In this document: positions 40,370-49,144 of the stretch, piece by piece
Numbering within the stretch: the stretch's first letter is position 1
Layout of the letters: every line of letters begins with the position of its first letter
Notes under the pieces: model-generated
Seen by the model: only the letters and a program-made list of their open reading frames with translations
Databases searched by the model: none
Told to the model about the DNA's origin: nothing
NCBI RefSeq assembly: GCF_010669305.1
Contig: NZ_CP048649.1
Location: 1,550,001-1,614,000 of the forward strand
DNA length: 64,000 nucleotides
Reading direction: 5' to 3'
Origin: Aminipila butyrica
Lineage (GTDB): Bacteria; Bacillota; Clostridia; Peptostreptococcales; Anaerovoracaceae
Made by a program: the position numbers and the translations under genes

Positions 40370-41325
40370 GCGTTTTATACTTAGTGGTTCAGCAGACGAT
40401 GTTCTTTTCCATCCCTCTTTTGATTGTAGCCCTTGGAGGTATGTTTACCGAGCGAGGCGGTGTCACCAACATTGCCCTGGACGGAACGATGATTATGGGG
40501 GCCTTTGCTTCCATCTACTTTATCAACCAAATGCAGGATTCTATGAGTGGACAGTTATTGTTGCTCTTGGCTGTTCTCATTGCAGTGGCAGTGGGGGCGA
40601 TATTCTCGCTGCTGTTGGCTTATTCGGCCGTAAACATGAAAGCCGGTCAGATAATCGGTGGTACAGCCTTGAACATGTTTGCTCCGGCTTTTGCCATCTA
40701 CGTGGCTCGAATGATTCAGGACAACGGTGTACAGCAGATTACTTTTATGAACACCTTCCGTATTGATTCCATGCCGATTCTGGGAGATATTCCGGTTATA
40801 GGCGGGTTGTTTTTCAAAAACGCCTATATCACCACCTATATCGGTTTTGCCATCTTAATCTTATCGGTAATCGTCCTTTATCGGACTAAATTTGGTCTCC
40901 GTCTTCGGGCCTGCGGCGAGCATCCCCAGGCGGCGGATTCTGTGGGTGTCAACGTGTACCGGATGCGGTATGCCGGCGTCATGATTTCCGGCGGTTTAGC
41001 AGGTCTTGGCGGTTTAGTATTCGTTATCCCTACTTCCACCAACTTTAATGCGACGGTGGCGGGTTACGGGTTCCTGGCTCTGGCTGTTATGATTTTTGGC
41101 CAATGGAAGCCTTTGCGAATCCTTTTTGCGGCTTTCTTCTTTGGCCTGATGAAGACCATCGCTTCCGCTTATTCGGTTATTCCAGTGTTGGCGGTAGCCA
41201 ACATTCCAAGCGACGTATACAAGATGATTCCGTTTATTGCTACATTAATCGTACTGGCTTTCAGTTCCAAGTCCTCTCAATCACCGAGGGCAGTGGCTGT
41301 GCCTTACGATAAAGGCAGCAGATAA
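40366..41325 (+). CDS. Nucleoside ABC transporter permease (YufQ/NupC-like)
   Basis: 319 residues with about eight to ten transmembrane helices, BPD_transp_2 family. The N-terminus has GGMFTERGGVTNIALDGTMI, and RACGEHPQAADSVGVNVYR (about 182-200) is the EAA-like loop. ATG 40366 overlaps the previous gene's stop (ATGA type). With the BMP protein and the ATPase it completes a purine/nucleoside uptake system. Confidence 0.92.
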   Translation: MSVLYLVVQQTMFFSIPLLIVALGGMFTERGGVTNIALDGTMIMGAFASIYFINQMQDSMSGQLLLLLAVLIAVAVGAIFSLLLAYSAVNMKAGQIIGGTALNMFAPAFAIYVARMIQDNGVQQITFMNTFRIDSMPILGDIPVIGGLFFKNAYITTYIGFAILILSVIVLYRTKFGLRLRACGEHPQAADSVGVNVYRMRYAGVMISGGLAGLGGLVFVIPTSTNFNATVAGYGFLALAVMIFGQWKPLRILFAAFFFGLMKTIASAYSVIPVLAVANIPSDVYKMIPFIATLIVLAFSSKSSQSPRAVAVPYDKGSR

Positions 41326-41355
41326 GCATATAAGTTGAACAAGAAAGAGGTTTAC

Positions 41356-43281
41356 ATGGGATTTTTACCCGTTACAAGAGAAGAATGCGAAGAGAGAGGC
41401 TGGCAGCAGCCGGACTTTGTTTTCATCACGGGGGATGGCTATATAGACCATCCCTCCTTTGGCACGGCCATTATCAGCCGGGTGCTGGAAAACCGTGGCT
41501 ATAAGGTAGCCATTCTGGCGCAGCCGGACTGGAGCAGAAAAGAGGATTTCATGCGCTTTGGCCGGCCAAGGCTGGGATTTCTCATTAATGGCGGCAATGT
41601 AGACTCCATGGTCAATCACTATTCTGTTTTTAAACACAAGCGGCGGACTGACGCTTATTCTCCAGGAGGAGTTTCAGGCAAGCGGCCAAATCGAGCGGTC
41701 ATCGTCTACAGCAATCGAGCCCGAGAGGCGTATAAAGATGTGCCTATTATTATTGGCGGCATTGAGGCCAGTCTCCGTAGACTGGGGCATTACGACTACT
41801 GGGAAGACAGTGTCCGCCGGTCGGTGCTGTTGGATGCTAAGGCGGATATTTTGATATATGGCATGGGCGAGAAGGCTATAGTCGAGGTGGCAGAGGCGTT
41901 GGATTCCGGTATTGAAGCTCGGGATGTCAGTTGGATTAGAGGCACTTGTGTTAAGGCCCGAGAGCTTTATATGGATGAAGATACTCGGCTGCTGCCGGAC
42001 TTTCAGGCGGTTTCTTCGTCTAAACAATCTTATGCAGAGAGTTTTGCCATTCAGTATGAGAATAATGATTATGTGACCGCTAAACGGTTGGCGGAGCCTT
42101 ATGGCGAAAATCTGTATCTGGTTCAAAATCCGCCACAGCCCCCTTTGGATACCCAGGAGTTGGACGATGTGTATAGTTTGCCTTATGAGGGCACCTATCA
42201 TCCCATGTACGAAGAAGCAGGAGGGATACCGGCTATACGAGAGGTGGAGTTCAGCATTATCAGCAGCCGAGGGTGCTTTGGCGGTTGTGCTTTTTGTGCC
42301 TTGACTTTTCACCAAGGGAGACAGGTTCGCAGCCGCAGTCGGGAATCCATTCTCCGGGAAGGACAAAAATTGACGTCATTACCGGGCTTTAAAGGGTATA
42401 TACATGATGTAGGAGGGCCCACGGCTAATTTTAGAGGGCCTGCCTGTCAGAAACAAGTGACCAAAGGAGTCTGTGCCCACAAGGATTGTTTGTATCCACA
42501 GCCATGCAGCCAGCTGGAGGTGGATCACCGGGAGTATTTGGAGATTCTTCGGGGGCTTCGAGGCTTGGACGGCGTGAAAAAGGTCTTTATCCGTTCAGGC
42601 ATCCGGTTTGACTACCTATTGGCAGACTCCAATGAGGATTTCTTGCGGGAACTTTGTCAGCATCACGTCAGCGGCATGCTGAAAGTAGCTCCGGAGCATA
42701 TTTCGGATCAAGTTCTTTCCTATATGCACAAGCCGCCGAAGGAAGTTTTTGAGGCTTTTAGCCGAAAATATAAAAAAATTAATCAGCAGTTAGGGCTCAA
42801 GCAATACCTGATTCCTTACTTGATTTCTTCTCATCCGGGGAGTCGGCTGGAGGATGCCGTAGAACTGGCGGTTTTTCTCCAGGATAACGGTTTTGTGCCC
42901 GATCAGGTGCAGGATTTCTATCCGACACCGGGGACTCTGGCCACCTGTATGTACTACACGGAGTTAGACCCCCTGACCATGAAAAAGGTCTATGTGGCCA
43001 AAAGTCTGCAAGAGAAGCGAATGCAGCGGGCGTTGATTCATTTTAATAAGCCAGAGAACCGGGAGCTGGTCCGAGAAGCTTTGGTAAAAGCCGGACGGCA
43101 GGATCTGATGGCAAAGCTGCTGGGTGGTTCAGGTAAAGCTCGAGCTGACTTCCGGAAGAATCAGTCCGGGGGAGGAGGCCAAAGGCAGCTGGGCCGTTCT
43201 AGAAATGAAAAGAATTCCCAATCAGCCCGAGACAGCAAAACGCTGAAAAACGGGGAAAAGTCACGAAATAAGAGGAGCTGA
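41356..43281 (+). CDS. YgiQ-family radical SAM protein
   Basis: 641 residues. A vitamin-B12-binding-like N-terminal region (GDGYIDHPSFGTAIISRVLE) leads to the radical SAM core with SSRGCFGGCAFCALTFHQG (C-x3-C-x2-C, about 301-319), and the DUF3362-type C-terminus (VQDFYPTPGTLATCMYYT). The end (about 590-641) is basic and Ser/Arg/Lys-rich. Function is unknown in the family. ATG 41356 follows AAAGAGG; a TTG at 41335 is less likely. Its stop is 3 bases before the methyltransferase start. Confidence 0.92.
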   Translation: MGFLPVTREECEERGWQQPDFVFITGDGYIDHPSFGTAIISRVLENRGYKVAILAQPDWSRKEDFMRFGRPRLGFLINGGNVDSMVNHYSVFKHKRRTDAYSPGGVSGKRPNRAVIVYSNRAREAYKDVPIIIGGIEASLRRLGHYDYWEDSVRRSVLLDAKADILIYGMGEKAIVEVAEALDSGIEARDVSWIRGTCVKARELYMDEDTRLLPDFQAVSSSKQSYAESFAIQYENNDYVTAKRLAEPYGENLYLVQNPPQPPLDTQELDDVYSLPYEGTYHPMYEEAGGIPAIREVEFSIISSRGCFGGCAFCALTFHQGRQVRSRSRESILREGQKLTSLPGFKGYIHDVGGPTANFRGPACQKQVTKGVCAHKDCLYPQPCSQLEVDHREYLEILRGLRGLDGVKKVFIRSGIRFDYLLADSNEDFLRELCQHHVSGMLKVAPEHISDQVLSYMHKPPKEVFEAFSRKYKKINQQLGLKQYLIPYLISSHPGSRLEDAVELAVFLQDNGFVPDQVQDFYPTPGTLATCMYYTELDPLTMKKVYVAKSLQEKRMQRALIHFNKPENRELVREALVKAGRQDLMAKLLGGSGKARADFRKNQSGGGGQRQLGRSRNEKNSQSARDSKTLKNGEKSRNKRS

Positions 43282-43284
43282 TGT

Positions 43285-44607
43285 ATGAGCTTGATTTATA
43301 AGCTGACAGAAATAATTGAGGTTTGCCGAAAGGAGCATCAGGATTTTTTAGAAGACCTGGAAGCAGAGAAAAATGCGGTGTTTAAATTGCGGCAGCTGTA
43401 TGGGAGGCCACGGCCGGAGGAAAATCTGCTGGCCTGGGGTGATAACCTCCATTTTATGAAGTATCTGCTTGAAAAGGGCTATGGGGAAAAACTACAATTA
43501 ATTTACGCAGATCCGCCATTTTTCTCTAAAGCAGACTACAAGGCTCAGGTGAAAATTTATGCAGATGGTGGGATTCAACCGCTAAAGTTGGCTCAGCCGG
43601 CCTATACAGATACTTGGAGTCAGGGGTTGGAGGACTATTTGCGGATGCTGACCAGCCGACTGTTTCTAATGCGCGATCTGCTGGCTCCGGAAGGGTGTAT
43701 CTGGTTGCATTTGGATTGGCATGTGGTCCACTATGTGAAGATTCTTATGGATGAAATTTTTGGCATGGATAACTTTGTCAATGAAATCATCTGGCAATAT
43801 AAATCTGGCGGCAGCAGTAAACGGCATTTTGCCAGAAAGCACGATACATTACTGTTTTATGGGAAAAGTCCTCATTACTACTTTGCGGCTCAGCAGGAAA
43901 AGTCCTATAACAGAGGGCTGAAACCTTATCGCTTCAAAGGAGTAGAAGAGTTTGAGGATGATATCGGCTGGCATACGCTGGTAAATATGAAGGATGTATG
44001 GCAGCTGGATATGGTGGGGAGGACGGCTTCTGAACGGACGGGATATGCCACCCAAAAACCAGAACTGTTGTTGGAACGAATCCTCACTAGCTGCTCTCGA
44101 AAAGGAGATTTGTGTGCAGATTTTTTCGGGGGATCTGGAACCTTGGCCGCTACAGCTCATAAACTGGAACGTCGCTGGGTGACCTGTGATACCGGGAAAA
44201 ATGCCGTAGCAGCCATCACAAAGCGTTTGCTCCAAAGAGAAGCCCACTTTAGGGTACTTCAAGAGCAGGACCGAGAGGAAGAGCTGGGGCGGGTAGAATT
44301 CTGCCTACAGCGAGACGAAAACCGATGCCAGGTGGAGATAAGCAGGTATCACCTCCAAGAAGAGGCGATTCAGCTTTTTGGGGAAGAGGATCAGGCTTTG
44401 ATACGTCAAGTTCTCAGGCGAGATTCCCTCAGCCTTTTGGATTGCTGGAGTGTGGATTTTCAATATGACGGGCAGGTCCATCGGCCTCAACAAGTGTTTC
44501 TGCGGGAGAAGGACAGCCTAAAGTGCCAGGCGGAGGGCCCGCCAGGTGGACGAATTCACCTGTGTGTCACCGATGTTTTCGGTCATGTCTCCAGTCAAAC
44601 TTTATAA
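43285..44607 (+). CDS. Orphan site-specific DNA methyltransferase (beta class, N6-adenine or N4-cytosine)
   Basis: 440 residues. Motif IV IYADPPFF (DPPF at 76-79) precedes the SAM-binding motif DFFGGSGTLAAT (279-290), the order typical of beta-class amino-methyltransferases. YATQKPELLLERI lies just before it. EIIWQYKSGGSSKRHFARKHD matches the type III Mod/adenine methylase group. No restriction or specificity subunit is adjacent; it overlaps nothing and sits in a housekeeping cluster, so it is a solitary methylase. The last roughly 130 residues are unlike the rest and may hold target recognition. ATG 43285 follows AGAGGAG. Confidence 0.88.
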   Translation: MSLIYKLTEIIEVCRKEHQDFLEDLEAEKNAVFKLRQLYGRPRPEENLLAWGDNLHFMKYLLEKGYGEKLQLIYADPPFFSKADYKAQVKIYADGGIQPLKLAQPAYTDTWSQGLEDYLRMLTSRLFLMRDLLAPEGCIWLHLDWHVVHYVKILMDEIFGMDNFVNEIIWQYKSGGSSKRHFARKHDTLLFYGKSPHYYFAAQQEKSYNRGLKPYRFKGVEEFEDDIGWHTLVNMKDVWQLDMVGRTASERTGYATQKPELLLERILTSCSRKGDLCADFFGGSGTLAATAHKLERRWVTCDTGKNAVAAITKRLLQREAHFRVLQEQDREEELGRVEFCLQRDENRCQVEISRYHLQEEAIQLFGEEDQALIRQVLRRDSLSLLDCWSVDFQYDGQVHRPQQVFLREKDSLKCQAEGPPGGRIHLCVTDVFGHVSSQTL

Positions 44608-44652
44608 TATAGATTTTCGTACTGCATGTTTATGCAGGTAGGGAGGTATTTG

Positions 44653-45540
44653 ATGAAAAAATGGACGAAAGAAAAAGTCAAGAACGCCCTGATTGACTTT
44701 ATTTTAATTCTCATTGCCTGTTCAGTGGGCTCTTTTGCCACGGTATCCATCATGTTGCCTAACGGGCTGTCCAGCGGCGGCCTCACAGGTGTTATTCGAA
44801 TCTTACAGAGTTTCCTGCCCTTAGGTTTCTCCACCATGTATTACCTGGGGGCCCTGCTTATTTTAGCAATTTGTGCCGTTACCCTGGGATTGAAAGAGGC
44901 GAAAAAGATTCTCGTTATGTCCATCATGTATCCGACGGTAATGGTCATCTTTGAACGGATGAATTTTCAGCTGCTGGAAGAGAAGGATATGTTTTTGGCA
45001 GCCATCTATTGCGGCGTATTCATGGGAATATGCAGCGGTATTGCTTTTTCCCGAGGTTATTCTTCGGGAGGATCTGATACCGTGGCTAAAATTATTCAAA
45101 AAAAGCTGTTGCCTTATGTAAGCTTGAGCAAGCTGCTGATGACCATTGATATTTCTATCATCGTACTTTCTGGGTTTGTCTTCGGCAGAAATATCGCTTT
45201 ATACGCGTTAGTTACCACCGTAATTATCTCCAAGACCATTGATTTGATTCTCTTTGGTTTGGCGACTAAGATTATTCAAATTGAAATTATTTCAGAGACG
45301 CCAGAGGCTATCGCCGACTACATCATGACGGATATGGACAGAGGCGTATCCATTGAGACCATCGTGGGAGCTTATTCAGGGAAAGAAAAGCAAAAGCTGT
45401 TGGTGCTGTGTTCACCGCGGGAAGGCATTTTAATCCGGCAGCATGTGGCTAAGGCCGATCCACGGGCTTTGGTAACCATGATTCATGTGGATTCCGTTTG
45501 GGGTAATGGACACGGCTTTAACGACATCGACAAAGAATAA
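44653..45540 (+). CDS. YitT-family membrane protein with DUF2179 domain
   Basis: 295 residues. About five to six transmembrane helices (from FILILIACSVGSFATVSIML) are followed by a C-terminal soluble DUF2179 domain (about 215-290; KIIQIEIISETPEAIADYIM, GVSIETIVGAYSG). The function of the family is unknown. ATG 44653 follows AGGTAGGGAGG. The 3' end precedes the ABC exporter start by 13 bases. Confidence 0.9.
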   Translation: MKKWTKEKVKNALIDFILILIACSVGSFATVSIMLPNGLSSGGLTGVIRILQSFLPLGFSTMYYLGALLILAICAVTLGLKEAKKILVMSIMYPTVMVIFERMNFQLLEEKDMFLAAIYCGVFMGICSGIAFSRGYSSGGSDTVAKIIQKKLLPYVSLSKLLMTIDISIIVLSGFVFGRNIALYALVTTVIISKTIDLILFGLATKIIQIEIISETPEAIADYIMTDMDRGVSIETIVGAYSGKEKQKLLVLCSPREGILIRQHVAKADPRALVTMIHVDSVWGNGHGFNDIDKE

Positions 45541-45553
45541 AGAGGAAGAAAGA

Positions 45554-47311
45554 ATGGATGAGAACATTGTAACGAAGAAGACCTCCTATCTAATTAAGAG
45601 GTTTATTCCTTATTTTAAAAAATATAAATGGGTGTTGGTGCTGGACTTGTTCTGTGCCACCCTGACCACCTTGTGCGACCTGGTACTTCCGTTGATTGTG
45701 CGGTTTATTACCGAGAAAGGCATGAATGATATTGGGGCACTTACGGTGGAGACAATCTTGAGCTTGGGTTTGCTGTACATGGTACTGCGGGTGCTGGATG
45801 TGATTGCCAATTATTACATGGCTAACGTCGGCCACGTCATGGGCGCCCGAATTGAGACAGATATGCGAAAAGATCTCTTTTCCCATATGCAGGAGCTCTC
45901 CTATTCCTATTACAGCAATACAAAGATTGGTCAGCTGATGGCCAGAATTACCAGCGACCTCTTTGACATTACTGAATTTGCTCATCACTGCCCAGAGGAA
46001 TATTTTATTGCCGTTCTAAAGATTGCTGTATCCTTTGGCATTCTCTGCTCGGTGGATGTATGGCTGACGGTGATTATCTTTGCGATCCTGCCAGTGATGA
46101 TTTTCTGCTCCATGCAGTTCAACGGCAAGATGAAGAAGGCTTTTAAAAAGCAGCGAAATCAGATTGGTGAGATTAATGCGCAGGTAGAGGACAGCTTGCT
46201 GGGCATACGAGTTTCCAAATCCTTTGCCAACGAAGAAATTGAAAAGGCGAAGTTTGAGGAAGGCAATGGCAAGTTCTTGGGTGTAAAGATCGAATCTTAT
46301 AAATATATGGCTGGTTTTCAAGGGACGGTACGTTTCTTTGACGGTATCATGTATATCGCTGTGGTAGTAATCGGTTCTCTATTTATGATAAAAGGCAAGA
46401 TTGCTCCATCGGACTTAGTGGCCTATCTGCTGTATGTAGTTATGCTGTTGAATTCAGTTCGGCGTATTGTGGAATTTACAGAGCAGTTCCAGCGAGGAAT
46501 GACTGGTATCGAACGTTTTATTGAGGTCATGGATGAGCCAGTGGAAATCGACGATGCAGAGGACGCGGTGGAATTGCAGGATGTGAAGGGAAATATTATC
46601 TTTGAAGACGTAAGCTTTCAGTATCCTGACAGCGATAATATTTTAGAGCACTTGAATATTCATGTGAAGGCAGGAGAGAACATTGCCTTTGTAGGGCCGT
46701 CGGGAGCTGGAAAGACTACTTTGTGCAATTTGATTCCGCGGTTTTATGATGTGACTGCGGGGCGGATATTGGTGGATGGGTCGGATATTCGCCAAGTGAC
46801 GGTGAAGTCTTTGCGGTCTCAAATTGGTATGGTGCAGCAAGATGTATACCTGTTTTCCGGTACGGTTTATGATAACATCGAGTACGGCCGGCCCGGCGCG
46901 ACCAAGAAAGAGATTGAGGAAGCTGCTAAGATGGCCGGTGCTCATGAGTTTATCAGTCAGCTGACTGAGGGCTACCATACCTTTGTCGGCGAACACGGGG
47001 TTAAGCTGTCCGGGGGACAAAAGCAGCGAATCAGCATTGCTCGGGTATTCCTAAAAAATCCGCCCATTTTAATTTTAGATGAGGCGACCTCTGCGCTGGA
47101 CAATGAAAGTGAGATGATTGTGCAGGAATCGCTGGCGAAGCTGGCTAAGGGGCGAACAACCTTGACTATCGCTCATCGCCTGACCACTATTCGCAATGCT
47201 GACCGAATTATGGTGTTGACGGACAACGGTATCGAGGAAGAAGGCAACCATGAGGAGCTGCTGGTAAAGCAAGGAGCCTACGCCAAGCTGTATAACCTGT
47301 ATAAACAGTAG
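45554..47311 (+). CDS. ABC exporter, fused permease-ATPase (multidrug/lipid type)
   Basis: 585 residues. An N-terminal six-helix exporter domain (about 15-310) is followed by the ATPase (about 340-585) with Walker A GPSGAGKTT, signature KLSGGQKQRISIARV and Walker B ILILDEATSALD. It is a half-transporter that should dimerise. ATG 45554 follows AAAGAGGAAGAAAG. Substrate unknown. A terminator follows at 47391. Confidence 0.93.
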   Translation: MDENIVTKKTSYLIKRFIPYFKKYKWVLVLDLFCATLTTLCDLVLPLIVRFITEKGMNDIGALTVETILSLGLLYMVLRVLDVIANYYMANVGHVMGARIETDMRKDLFSHMQELSYSYYSNTKIGQLMARITSDLFDITEFAHHCPEEYFIAVLKIAVSFGILCSVDVWLTVIIFAILPVMIFCSMQFNGKMKKAFKKQRNQIGEINAQVEDSLLGIRVSKSFANEEIEKAKFEEGNGKFLGVKIESYKYMAGFQGTVRFFDGIMYIAVVVIGSLFMIKGKIAPSDLVAYLLYVVMLLNSVRRIVEFTEQFQRGMTGIERFIEVMDEPVEIDDAEDAVELQDVKGNIIFEDVSFQYPDSDNILEHLNIHVKAGENIAFVGPSGAGKTTLCNLIPRFYDVTAGRILVDGSDIRQVTVKSLRSQIGMVQQDVYLFSGTVYDNIEYGRPGATKKEIEEAAKMAGAHEFISQLTEGYHTFVGEHGVKLSGGQKQRISIARVFLKNPPILILDEATSALDNESEMIVQESLAKLAKGRTTLTIAHRLTTIRNADRIMVLTDNGIEEEGNHEELLVKQGAYAKLYNLYKQ

Positions 47312-47390
47312 GTGTGAGGATATAGGTGCCGGCTTCACTATTTTAAGGCTCGGCGGGTCCTTAGAAGCCAAATAAAATATGTTAAAAGTG

Positions 47391-47438
47391 ACAAAAGAGG
47401 AAAAGAGATCTTTTATAAGACCTTTTTTCCTCTTTTGT
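47391..47438. terminator. Bidirectional terminator between convergent genes
   Basis: ACAAAAGAGGAAAA (47391-47404) pairs with TTTTCCTCTTTTGT (47425-47438). The structure can work on both strands, ending the ABC exporter transcript and the minus-strand unit beginning with the HD gene. Confidence 0.88.
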
Positions 47439-47458
47439 GATTTAACAGGAGGGTGATG

Positions 47459-47611
47459 TTATACGGGATTAGCCCGTTTTTTCCCGCTCTTCCCCTTGCC
47501 TTGAATTTCCGGCACCGGCTCTTGGTCATTCTTTGGCAAATGAGTTTTATGGTTGCTTTCTGTTCCGTGTGGGTCCTTTGGATCTGGTCTTCTCATTCCA
47601 GCTTTAGCCAT
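47459..47611 (-). CDS. Small conserved-looking 50-residue basic protein
   Basis: Reading the minus strand from ATG (complement of 47609-47611) gives 50 codons to TAA at 47459-47461. The product starts MAKAGMRRPDPKDPHGTESN and ends KSGKKRANPV, rich in Lys, Arg, Pro and Asn with no hydrophobic core. I recall very similar short proteins in Clostridia, but cannot name a family. It follows the HD gene (stop at 47631) by 19 bases in the same direction, so the two probably form one transcript. A longer plus-strand frame over the same bases has no support. The upstream GAGGAC is a weak binding site. Confidence 0.65.
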   Translation of the reverse strand: MAKAGMRRPDPKDPHGTESNHKTHLPKNDQEPVPEIQGKGKSGKKRANPV

Positions 47612-47630
47612 GGTTTGTCCTCGCTTTCTG

Positions 47631-48245
47631 CTACTTTTTATTCATCAATTTCGACAAGAAGAGGGCTATGTTTTGCTCTTCCAGGGCTTGGTCGGCGTTG
47701 GTCCGGCCCAACCGATCGCATAGTCCCAAGAGCGCCACTTCCTGAGGGTCTGTATGGGATTTCAGGGCCTGCATATCGCCATAAGGCATGTTCTTTGCGG
47801 CATAGAGAACGTGCATGTGGAACCGAACCAAGTCCGCCACCTGCTGGATAAAAGCCTCGGGAGCATCTAAGGTCAGCAGGAATTGCCTGGATAGCTTTTC
47901 ACCAATTTTATCGTGGTCATAAGCTGTTAATTTACCTCGAATTCGCTTGGTAGCTGCTGGCTTGCCAATGTCGTGAAGCAGAGCGGCCCACATAAAGGCT
48001 CTTGGTTGGGAACTTTGATCCCGGCGGCTGGCGGCCTGGTCGACGACCAGCATGGTGTGGTTCCACACATTGCCTTCCGGGTGGTGGGTTGGTTCCTGAT
48101 CTGCTTTTTTTAAAGCTAACAGCAGGTTAAAGGGGTATTCCTGAAATTCAGGCAGTCGGGAGGCTGCCTGGAAGTAATCAGAAGGTGTGGCATCCTCCAG
48201 CAAATGCTGGTCCATTGCAGCGAATAGCTGTTTTTCTACTGTCAT
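47631..48245 (-). CDS. HD-domain phosphohydrolase (CCA-enzyme HD-like)
   Basis: 204 residues. The HD metal site is visible: HTMLVVDQAAS, LLHDIGKPAATKR (about 88-100), then YDHDKIGEK and DLVRFHMHVL. The layout resembles the HD domain of bacterial CCA-adding enzymes without the nucleotidyltransferase part. A complete CCA enzyme is encoded at 62341. Start CAT at 48243-48245 is preceded on the minus strand by AGAGGTG. Substrate unknown; a nucleotide phosphohydrolase is likely. Confidence 0.85.
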   Translation of the reverse strand: MTVEKQLFAAMDQHLLEDATPSDYFQAASRLPEFQEYPFNLLLALKKADQEPTHHPEGNVWNHTMLVVDQAASRRDQSSQPRAFMWAALLHDIGKPAATKRIRGKLTAYDHDKIGEKLSRQFLLTLDAPEAFIQQVADLVRFHMHVLYAAKNMPYGDMQALKSHTDPQEVALLGLCDRLGRTNADQALEEQNIALFLSKLMNKK

Positions 48246-48331
48246 AATAGCACCTCTATAGTTGTAGTATTAGAAGAACCTCTGGAAATATTCCTTTAAA
48301 TTTGGGACAGAGGCCTGCAAGGAAATCGTTT

Positions 48332-48352
48332 ATATGATATAATATATCATAT
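48332..48352. promoter_or_regulatory. Palindromic operator overlapping a -10 box
   Basis: ATATGATAT (48332-48340) and ATATCATAT (48344-48352) are perfect inverted copies around AAT, a 21-base dyad. It covers the TATAAT at 48338-48343 of a promoter (possible -35 CTGCAA at 48315-48320, 17-base spacing) for the plus-strand gene at 48434, in the gap between divergent genes. It looks like a repressor site. The regulator is unknown. Confidence 0.5.
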
Positions 48353-48433
48353 TTTCATTTTACTGAAATGAAGAAAAAGAAGCAAGCCCAGCTCTAGGGG
48401 ATTGGTGGAGCCGGGAAACAGGAGGGGTAGGTA

Positions 48434-49111
48434 TTGGCGAAAAAACTGAAAATTATCTTTGGGGTGGGTGTTCCTCTGGGGCTCCTGATGGCAGTCCTAA
48501 AAAATGCCTTGAATATAGAAGACGATCGGTTCTGGCGGTATTATGCAATTGGCGCGGCCATTGCCATCTTCGGAGCGATTTTAATCAATTTATTCTATCA
48601 GTTGCGTTTGGTTAAGAAGCTTAAAGCCGTGACCAATCACGCAAAGGAGAATCAAGATTATGATTTGCTTATCAGGGAGATGGAGCAAATGCTGGCAACC
48701 TACAAGGGGAAGTATAGCCGCAGTCTCTTCAAGATGAATATCTGCTACGCTTTGGCTAAGAAGAAACAGTATGCAGAAGGTCTTGAGCTGTTAAATAGTC
48801 TGGATGTAAAGACCGTTAAGGGCTTAAATAAGCTGATTTTTTATTTGAATCAGGTCTATTTTTACTTTTATTTGGACAACCTGGATGAGGTTATCCGTAT
48901 TAATCAGGAGTGGGGCAGAGAGTTTGCTAAATTTGAAGAACATCCCCAGCTGGGGGAGCACGTGGCAGCGAATAGAGTCTATCTGGCAGTAGCCCAAGGG
49001 CAGTTAGAGCAGGCCTGGGATTTGTTGGCAGAAGCAGAAAGAAAGTGGACGGACCGGGGGGCTCAGGAGGAGCAAAGGCTCTTAAAGGAGAAGCTGGGGT
49101 CTGAACGGTGA
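48434..49111 (+). CDS. Membrane-anchored TPR-like protein
   Basis: 225 residues. Two N-terminal hydrophobic segments (about 5-24 and 36-55) are followed by a basic helix and then a helical repeat region (about 70-215) with TPR-like spacing (YSRSLFKMNICYALAKKKQY, LNQVYFYFYLDNLDEVIRIN, VAANRVYLAVAQGQLEQAWD). No known family is recognised; probably a scaffold or chaperone at the membrane. Start TTG 48434 follows GGAGGGG. The two genes downstream (DUF218, CPBP) may be co-transcribed. Confidence 0.75.
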   Translation: MAKKLKIIFGVGVPLGLLMAVLKNALNIEDDRFWRYYAIGAAIAIFGAILINLFYQLRLVKKLKAVTNHAKENQDYDLLIREMEQMLATYKGKYSRSLFKMNICYALAKKKQYAEGLELLNSLDVKTVKGLNKLIFYLNQVYFYFYLDNLDEVIRINQEWGREFAKFEEHPQLGEHVAANRVYLAVAQGQLEQAWDLLAEAERKWTDRGAQEEQRLLKEKLGSER

Positions 49112-49144
49112 GCTTATTGCAGCAAGAAGGTAGAATAAAAGGAT

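Noticed and set aside
47453..47851. 132-codon plus-strand frame beginning after the terminator
   Set aside because: It is antisense to the 50-residue protein and the HD gene, lacks homology features, and contains long hydrophobic nonsense typical of a reversed basic gene.
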